Below, in pieces: positions 40,901-47,500 of a stretch of DNA of 64,000 nucleotides; position 1 is the first letter of the stretch, and every line of letters begins with the position of its first letter. This DNA comes from Leishmania martiniquensis (Eukaryota > Euglenozoa > Kinetoplastea > Trypanosomatida > Trypanosomatidae): the NCBI RefSeq assembly GCF_017916325.1, contig NC_090143.1, forward strand, positions 124,001 through 188,000, given 5' to 3'. The position numbers were made by a program, and so were the translations under genes. Under the pieces are notes generated by a model. It was not told where the DNA came from, searched no databases, and saw only the letters and a program-made list of their open reading frames with translations.

Positions 40901-42156
40901 TGCAGCCGCAGCAGCAAGCAGGCGAGCCACCGCATCACACCACGGTGGACGCAAACGGTGTCACGGCTGCGACGCAGCAGCTGCAGCTCCAGCGGGCGGC
41001 GGCGCTGAAGCGCTACGCGAATCCGCAGCTCTTCGCTGCTGTCCTGCTCGCCTACGGTCACCATGACGAGGCTGTGAAGGTCCTGCAGCACAGCGGCGAT
41101 GTTGTGCTTAGTCATAATCTGGTCCACGCCGTGCCGCTGCGCGAACAGGCAAGCATTGACACCGCCTTTCGACTCTCAATGCTGCAGAGCGCGCGCCAGC
41201 ACAAGTGGGAAACGGCGCTCCTCTGCGCGACTCGTCAGTCGAATCCGTACGACGCCCTCGCGACAGTGCTGACGCTCTTCCAAACGGCGCAGTGCAAGCA
41301 ACTGGCGGGCAAGATGGTGGCGCAGTCGCTCACCTCTGGCAACCTGTCCACGGTTCACAGCGTCAGCGAGCGACTCAGGGCCTTTTACGAGCAGGTGCGG
41401 GGCGAATGCGGGAAGCTGCAGCTTCCGCTCGACACCGCGGCGATCCAGCAACGGCACGCGCACGACGGCCTCGCCTCGCAGAACCAGCTCGCCGCCATGG
41501 TGCTGGCGGCAGATCCTTCCACGGGCCCGCTGACGGACAGCACCATTCTGCAGAGTATGAACGGTTTCATGGAGAGTCTCCTGAGTGTCGCACTTCAGGA
41601 CATCGATGGCGCCAACACACCCTTCTACCTGCGCCAGGCATACAATGTCTCTGCGTACGTGTCACTGCCGCTCGAGACGCCGAGCAACGCCGCAAGTAAC
41701 ACCAACGGTACCCTGTCCACGCCCGCCGCCGCGTCCACCATGACGCCAGAGCACAAACGCTTCTTGGCGCTCGTCTTCCTGGTTGCAGCGCTCATGGCTG
41801 TGAAAGTGTACCGCTTCCCGAAGCTGCTGAATCACGCCTTCACCAAGGCACGCGATTTTGCAGCCGCCTCCGGCAGCGCGACCCTGAGCACGATCCTCGC
41901 GAACGCGCAGGGCGCACTCGGTACCTACTCCCCCCACTCGAAGGAGGTCGACTGCACCTCCGTGGGGTGCGTGCTGCCGGCGCTGTCGGGCGAGGGCCGA
42001 CAGATTGTCTCTGCCCTCACTGGCGACCCTGTATGCGGCGCCGTGCACGTCATGGAGGACGGCTCCTCTTTCGTTTCCAAATCTGAGGCGCTCGCGTGGA
42101 TGCTGTGCTCGCACTTTTCCCCACTTGCGAGCGGGGCGCGGATGATAGCGCTTTAG
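37933..42156 (+). CDS. WDR17-like WD40-repeat / alpha-solenoid protein
   Basis: The protein is 1407 aa from ATG 37933 (MALSPIAYISPGCSAQ). The N-terminal half (to about residue 760) carries many WD40 repeats. The clearest are LSGHTDAVCDVAYNP...GYDGTVRVWD (about 614-652), LKGHTECVRSVAW...SADATIRLWDV (about 661-698) and VRGHNADVVAIS...DSTLVAWNV (about 705-741), with GADGMIRLWNL at about 473-483. This is enough for two beta-propellers. The C-terminal half is helical: KKQRLLEAADELLRVGQL (from about 883), followed by EAYCDVLMEAEEWDRAIA and an A-P-A-I-S-x-x-Y-W stretch, closely resembles the post-propeller region of metazoan WDR17. Paired propellers plus solenoid is also the plan of IFT and coatomer subunits. 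WDR17 itself has no settled biochemical role. The only low-complexity part is an Ala/Asp-rich loop near 385-400. Family assignment is good, function open. Confidence 0.82.
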   Translation: MALSPIAYISPGCSAQCRQCVAAKPDSFAFASTQAISLYRVSTANVTVPSSARSDAAQVSLPHQQQQTLETIAVTEYPLRTLFGHGASASISAFAYNDDYMACLTPHNKQVLLWSLKDAETLTAKKIGGTTLSDVFKREGNPSTMCLAGRHHILCGTNTGRLISLNTSLDRPEPHSVAIPPSQQRGSEQHPRSPVAPSNSHSAVPGVGALSPVSLSGTGNVSAAAVESVECVVAAAARPDEVACGTSDGTLCLLTLNASTGLRVIASLCPFPAKEKSGTVLDVSPLPVTSLAFEPTSAQYLVVGSQDGALALCDVSKSSIVHSFDVSKLPEKQISSISWIPGEAGAFYTASTDSPVLRKWTVSSKSAVGSVSILVVRQPPQPRRADAYDAADASDTVDAEDGSNCSNRMGIRSIACIDQSRVVVALTNGSVKVYDVAQQRLECDIVTGHTDVTLSCKLSKHDRDQAATGGADGMIRLWNLRTVSLSHSIPVGPVMVHSVDWSPNGKHLIAALGSGEVVMYSTSTYRESWRTPVFTELVYRACWAAGDSNLIAATSRSGVAVLSSKDGKVVRRYPATRGAFYGVDIEPFKSKMLAVGAHDHRIYVYNLSSSSDRPVHVLSGHTDAVCDVAYNPTALNYLLSGGYDGTVRVWDLSSDDTHTISVSSRALKGHTECVRSVAWCSLAPYLAISGSADATIRLWDVRNGIAVTTVRGHNADVVAISSHNERPLLFLSAARDSTLVAWNVALLRQVYLDAALGALDSCIVADPSSVMGVATTNVTVSQVAGAAVQQLAKELAEKASRPAERLKRLVGFFEGPNGAAEVAEMALYAVDPAAYKMAVTEGKPGAAGLVVPAPHLAEAARARATHANERAHGKSVNAAGPSYKKQRLLEAADELLRVGQLEAYCDVLMEAEEWDRAIAASPAISRAYWRSVCQKAAEAMEAAGDARAVTYYIIGEQAHKAAQLLTRLSQRHYDAATVVCQTCPQVANDLQPQQQAGEPPHHTTVDANGVTAATQQLQLQRAAALKRYANPQLFAAVLLAYGHHDEAVKVLQHSGDVVLSHNLVHAVPLREQASIDTAFRLSMLQSARQHKWETALLCATRQSNPYDALATVLTLFQTAQCKQLAGKMVAQSLTSGNLSTVHSVSERLRAFYEQVRGECGKLQLPLDTAAIQQRHAHDGLASQNQLAAMVLAADPSTGPLTDSTILQSMNGFMESLLSVALQDIDGANTPFYLRQAYNVSAYVSLPLETPSNAASNTNGTLSTPAAASTMTPEHKRFLALVFLVAALMAVKVYRFPKLLNHAFTKARDFAAASGSATLSTILANAQGALGTYSPHSKEVDCTSVGCVLPALSGEGRQIVSALTGDPVCGAVHVMEDGSSFVSKSEALAWMLCSHFSPLASGARMIAL

Positions 42157-42170
42157 TCAGACACGCGCAC

Positions 42171-42198
42171 ACACGCACATATATATATATGTGTGTGT
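42171..42198. repeat. 28-bp near-perfect palindrome just after the WDR17-like stop
   Basis: Alternating CA, TA and TG dinucleotides pair around 42184/42185: positions 42171-42184 are complementary to 42185-42198 except 42175/42194, which would be a G-U pair in RNA. It starts 14 nt after the stop codon. Confidence 0.85.
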
Positions 42199-42611
42199 AG
42201 AGCTCTGCATTGGACGCGACTCCTGTGTGGTCTCTGCGCTTTTTTGTTGTTGGTTGCTCGTCGCTCTCCTGAAGTCACGTTAGGGTGGGGGCGGGCAGTC
42301 GCTCTTTTGGGCGCACCCGTTCCCCCCGCCCCGTCGCCGCCGTCGTCGGCTCCTCCTCCTGTATCACTCCCCTTTGACAGCCGGCTCAGCAAGGGCAATG
42401 CTGGCTGGTCATCCGGTTGCCTCACCGCCCTATCGCCCTCTAAGATAAGCTCAAGCGGTGTGCGATGTGGAAAAGGGAGCTCGGAAGAATGTATAGACGA
42501 TAGAACAAGGAGGTGTACAGGCGCTGTCACTCGCGCTTGTGCGGGTGCAAGGCTACAGTGGGCAGGGCGGGAGTGTGGTCGCGGTGCTGGATGAACGACG
42601 GGTGGCGAAGT

Positions 42612-42727
42612 GCTCGTGGGGTAACGAAATGAGGCAGCGGATAGAGAGAGAGGTGGGGGATAGCGAAGGCATCGCGACTCGACCTCCTCTCTCTCTATCC
42701 GCTGCCTCATTTCGTTACCCCACGAGC
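42612..42727. repeat. Perfect 42-bp inverted repeat with 32-bp spacer
   Basis: The left arm 42612-42653 (starts GCTCGTGGGGTAACGAAATG) is the exact reverse complement of the right arm 42686-42727 (ends CATTTCGTTACCCCACGAGC). The spacer is 42654-42685. Pairing stops at both outer and inner ends. In RNA this would be a very stable stem-loop in the spacer or 3' UTR downstream of the WDR17-like gene. Confidence 0.95.
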
Positions 42728-44414
42728 CTCTCACATCTTTCCCTCACATATGTGCAGCTCCCCTACCCCCTCCCCCCGTTCGATCCGATGCGTCCGATGC
42801 AGCGGCTCCGTCGACGCCTTCCTCCTCCCCCCTTTCCTCCTTCCCTCTCCTCCCTGACTACCTGTGTACTCAGCGGCGGTTCTCGATGCATATACACATA
42901 CGTAAAGAGATGCGGACGGAGGTATAGATGTATCTACGCCGGCATCTGTACAGACAAATATGTGTGTGTGTATGTGCGTGTCATATCTTCGTGTATCATC
43001 CCCATGCTGACTTCCCGTCTCTGTGATCGCCATGTGTATGTGTGTGTGTGTGTGTCATGTTTGGCCACCGAACCGCTTCCCCTTCCCTCAGCTCCCCCTG
43101 GTAAGGTGCTTCATGCCTCTGTGTATCAGCGTCGATCACTGCGTCGCTGTGTGTTCGACGGGGGCCGTGGATATGTTGACCTGCGTGGGCGGCGCTTCTC
43201 TTTCTTTGCGTCTGCCCCTCCTTTGTGTGTATTTTTTTTCTTCGCTTCAAGTCATGTCTCCTCGCCTTCCACGTAGAACCCCGCAATCTTCACCCTCTCC
43301 GCCTTGTCCACACCGCAGTGAGATGAGTTTCGCTCGCCCTTCTCCGGTGCGAAGAGCACACCTGAGGGCGATGCTGTCAACCCAGCTACAGCCTCAGCGG
43401 TCGAACGAAAACAAAAAAAACAACGGCCAACAGAGGAGATGTGGACAGGGCAATGAGACATTCAAGAGGTGTCACCTGAGGACGATGGGGTGCGACAGTG
43501 GAGAGGGCGCGCGCAGCAGCAGCAACAACAAACGCAGGAGGAGGACCCAGGCAAGATCTTCATGCCTCGCCGCGTATTGCTGTGGGGCTTGCCGATTCGG
43601 CGTGTTAGAATGGGTGCAAAGTCTGAGCGCGTCGGGGAAGCGGAGTACGACGCACAGAGGACTTCGCGCCCGAGAGACTCTGCTCGTTTTTCCATGAGTG
43701 TCCTGCCGTGCTCACCCACCTCTTCGCGCTGCTCTGCTGTCTCTCCCTCCCACCCACCCACCCCCCTACACACACGCACACGTACACACAGAGAAGAACT
43801 ATTCTCTCGGTGCGAATGAACGCGCGCGAAGAGGAGCGGGCTTCTGTGTGGATGCGGGCGCCGCGGAGGGAGGCATACACACGTTATACAAGCAGACACG
43901 CCGAGGAGGGGCGGGTAAGGCATGATGCACGAGAGCGCGCGCATGGGCGCCCCTGGGGGGAGAGGAGGGCCTTTTCCTTACACTCGCAAGCGCCCACACT
44001 TCATCTCTCACTCCCACCCTCACCGTCTTTGCTCTGTCTCCATCTGGACTGCTTCTTTGTGAATGAAATGCACACACGTACACACATATCTGCCATGATG
44101 AACTGCCGCACACTCACCCTCGGAGGTTTGCGAATTTCTGTCGGTGCCCGCCCCTCTACCGCGCCCACGGCAATTCGCACGTGTGCCTGGATTACAGTGC
44201 AGCAGCAGCAGCAGTAGTAGTAAGGGAAGGTGTATCGGCATCGCCCGGCTCAGCAGCGCGGACACGGTGGCTCGAACCCCTCATCCCTACATACGCCGTG
44301 ACCGATACACTTGTATACGACGGCAGCGGCATCGAGAAGGGTGGGGCGTGCGTTGGCTGTGCGCACAGGCCCGCGTGTGCTCGCCATTTTTCTCGCTAGC
44401 GTGGGTGTGAGCAC

Positions 44415-44461
44415 TTTCAAATTTTTTTTGGTTGCTGCACCCTCTGCGTCCTGCGCGTGAG
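44415..44461 (+). promoter_or_regulatory. Candidate trans-splice acceptor for the 1973-aa gene
   Basis: TTTCAAATTTTTTTTGG followed by CT-rich sequence and AG at 44460-44461; the leader would be 106 nt without ATG. AG at 44489-44490 is an alternative. A further C/T tract lies between 44502 and 44548 but has no AG at a useful distance from the start. Confidence 0.4.
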
Positions 44462-44567
44462 GATTTCTATCGACGACTGCGGGTAATCAGGCTGGCACCG
44501 ATCCCCTCCCCCTCGCCTGCACGGCGGTTCTTCTCTCGCTTTGACTTCGAATCCGCTGCTGAAAGGC

Positions 44568-47500
44568 ATGTATAACTTTCATAAGCGCGCAGACACCTCC
44601 GTAAGGGTTGGCGGCGACGCCGGCAGTGGCGGCGCGGACAGATATGGTGCGAACAGCGGCCGTCAGTACGAACGGCCCTCGGCGGGGCCGCAGGCACTGC
44701 ATGAAGATGGCGACTCTGCTGCGCAGCAGCAGCAGCAGTATTGCGCAGAGCAGCAAGGGCACGCGCATGCGCACGGTGCCGAGTCCGGTGTCGGCCCTTA
44801 CGCAGAAGGGCATAGTGCCCCTGTGGCGGGCAGCGCGGAAGCGCACGGCGGCGCCGGGCAAAATGATTCAAGCGCGTATTACATGGGCGCATACTCTGGC
44901 CAGGGGGGCGACGCGCAGCAACAGCAGCAGCAAGCGTACGGCCAGGGCGTCGAGGCTCACGGAGAAGAGGAAGAGGATGTGCGTATGTTCGCCGACTACC
45001 GTGGCCCCGTCGATGGGGAGAGGGCGGAACGCTACCACCGTCGGCTTCAGCAGCAGAAGCAGTACGACGACATCCCCATGCCGCCAGACGATGCGGACCC
45101 GAAAGAGGTCTTCGCCTACTACCGCAAGCTCATTGGGCTTGTGCATTTCGTGCCACCGCGGCACTGGCGCGAAATCCGGTTCGACCTGCCGGCGAACGTC
45201 GCGGAGCTGCGCCTCTATCCGCAGCGCCGCGAGCGTGTTCAGGATCGTGAGCCGATCCGCCCCTCCTCGTGCATCGCCATCTCCCTGAAAGGCATGCTGC
45301 CGGAGAACACGACGCCGTCCGAGTACGCGGCGCAGATGGTGCAGTACATGTTCGAGCTACTGGACTACCACAAGGCCTCGACCGCCATCACGGAGCTGCG
45401 CTTTGTAAAGAAGGGGACGGAGCTCGTGCAGATGGTGGTGACACTTGGGAAGGACACGCGGCTGGCTGGGCGGGTGCTGACCGAGCTGCAGGCGGCGGGA
45501 CTGCGCGCGTACTACGGCAAGCCGGTCTATGAGTTTCCACCGAACGCAACCTTCCAGGTAGTCGACTACCGCCGCACCCTGCACGATGGCAAGGGCATCT
45601 TGGCCGAAGACCTTACCTTTCTGTTGGAGCCGATTCGGCAGTACAACACCGTCGACATCAACGTCATCGAGGGCTACGAACCCGGCGTCTTCTACGCCCC
45701 GGTGAAGCGGCCCGAGACGGTTTACTCCTTCCTGTGGAACTATTTCTGCTCATACAAGTTCCAGGCGGACCTGTTTCGCCGCTACGGCGTGTTGGTGACG
45801 ATGGCGCAGTGCCCCCACGAGTTCCTGCAAAAGGGGATTCCGTATCACATCCAGAAGCAGCAGCTCGAGGAGAAGATCCGCGCAGAGCTGCAGCGCAAGG
45901 GCATGGCGAGGCGCGAGGGCGATGGCATCAACGGTGGCGTCGGCGCCGGCGAAGACGACGACGACTCCGACGATGGCGTGAACGGCAGCGCCGACGAAGC
46001 GACCGGCGAAGGCCCGCCGCCCGCCTGGGCCGCGAATGCTGCCGACGAGATCGACATCTTCAGCCCGACTCCCCGTGCCGGCCGTGCCCCGCACCAGCAG
46101 CAGCCCATCTCATCAACGCCGCTCGGCCCGGTCGGGTACGGCTCGGGCGGCGGCAGAGCCGCAGCGACGCCGAACACCGTGGCCACCGCCATAACCTTCG
46201 TTGACGAAGAGGGTCTCGAGGACGTCGACGCGCTCCTCCGGCAGTACAATGCGCTCACAGAGTCGGCACCGCCCGCAGCCAAGCAGCGAGATGCAGCAGC
46301 GAAGGGGCGCAAAGCAAAAGTGGAAACGGCGGCGGAATCCGCGGCTCATGTGGGTGGGGATGGCGTTGGAGAGGCAGAGAGCGGGGCACCGACAGACACC
46401 AACCCACAAGGCGAGGCATACATTCTGCCTCCACCACCACCGCCGCCACCGCTGGTGGTGGAGGGACCGGGTTGGGGCGGTGTGGAGGGCGGCTATGGCA
46501 GTGAACCGTTCGCCGCACCGCCTGGGTATGCGCCAGAGCCGGGCCCGCACGGGTACCCGTCGCCGCCGCAGTACTACCCGCCCGCGATCCCCTACGGTGG
46601 TTGCCAGCGTGGCGTCCCCACGCCACGGGCCGACCCGTACCCGAGTGTTGCGCAGCGGTCTTCTTCGTCGTACGCCGCGCCGCCATACGCACCTAGAGAC
46701 TCGAACGTCTATGGTAGTGCCACAGGTGCGTTGACCACGACCGCCACAAGTCCTGGCGGTGCTTCTTCGGCGTATCCGCTCCTCGTGGACGAGGCTGATG
46801 ATGAGGGTGTGACCCCTCAGACGCTGGTGCCGTCGTCACGAGAGCAGCAGGCGTCAGATTTAACTGCAGGCGATGGCGGCGGTGGCCAGGCGGACTTCGA
46901 CAGACTCCAGCAGCAGCAGCAACTGCAACTGCCGCCGCACTCTCAGGAGACAGCGCCAGCCCTGCATGAAAAGGATATGCTGCTCTCATGGTCCATGGAC
47001 GAGGGCCTGGCGAGCAGCGCAGGTCCTGGCTGCGCGGCAATCATGGGGTTCTCCGTTCCCCCGCCCCACGGCTATCAGCACAGTCGTGGTAACGTAGTGA
47101 GGCAGGACGACGACGCAGAGGGCAGCGCTATGCTGGGCTACGGCCTCAACTGGTGCGTCTTCGGTGACTCTCAGCAGCAGCAGCAGCAACTGAACATCTA
47201 CGAGACGGGCGCTATAGCTGGTGGTGTTCTGGGGGACTGCATTCCAACTCAACCCTCGTACTACCCAGGCAGCGATCTTGGCAGCTACCCGCAGCCGTCC
47301 CTGCACCCATCGGCCCCGTGGGGGTATGCCGATAGCAGTAGCGGAGCACCGATGATGTACAGCGAGCCGATGCCTATGCCGCCACACGTGCGTGAGGCGG
47401 CAGAGATCGTGGCGGATTTAGAGGAGCGCATTCAGGCTGCCTTTCCGGCCACGTGGGCCGCGGCCTCTGACCCCTCGGCGCAGCCGTTCCTGTTGGACGA

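Larger units (their letters stand above)
42157..44414 (+). other. Long spacer with hairpin-forming repeats
   Basis: A 2.3-kb interval holding two inverted repeats listed separately, (TG)n runs (42960-42971, 43040-43054), CA runs (43768-43779) and a (CAG)5(TAG)3 block near 44201-44220. A 147-codon open frame (43254-43697) sits directly after a T-rich tract and AG but is weakly supported. Confidence 0.55.

Noticed and set aside
42153..43276. 193-codon minus and 245-codon plus frames spanning the inverted repeat
   Set aside because: They share the peptide MRQRIERE only because the DNA is an inverted repeat; the remainder is low complexity.
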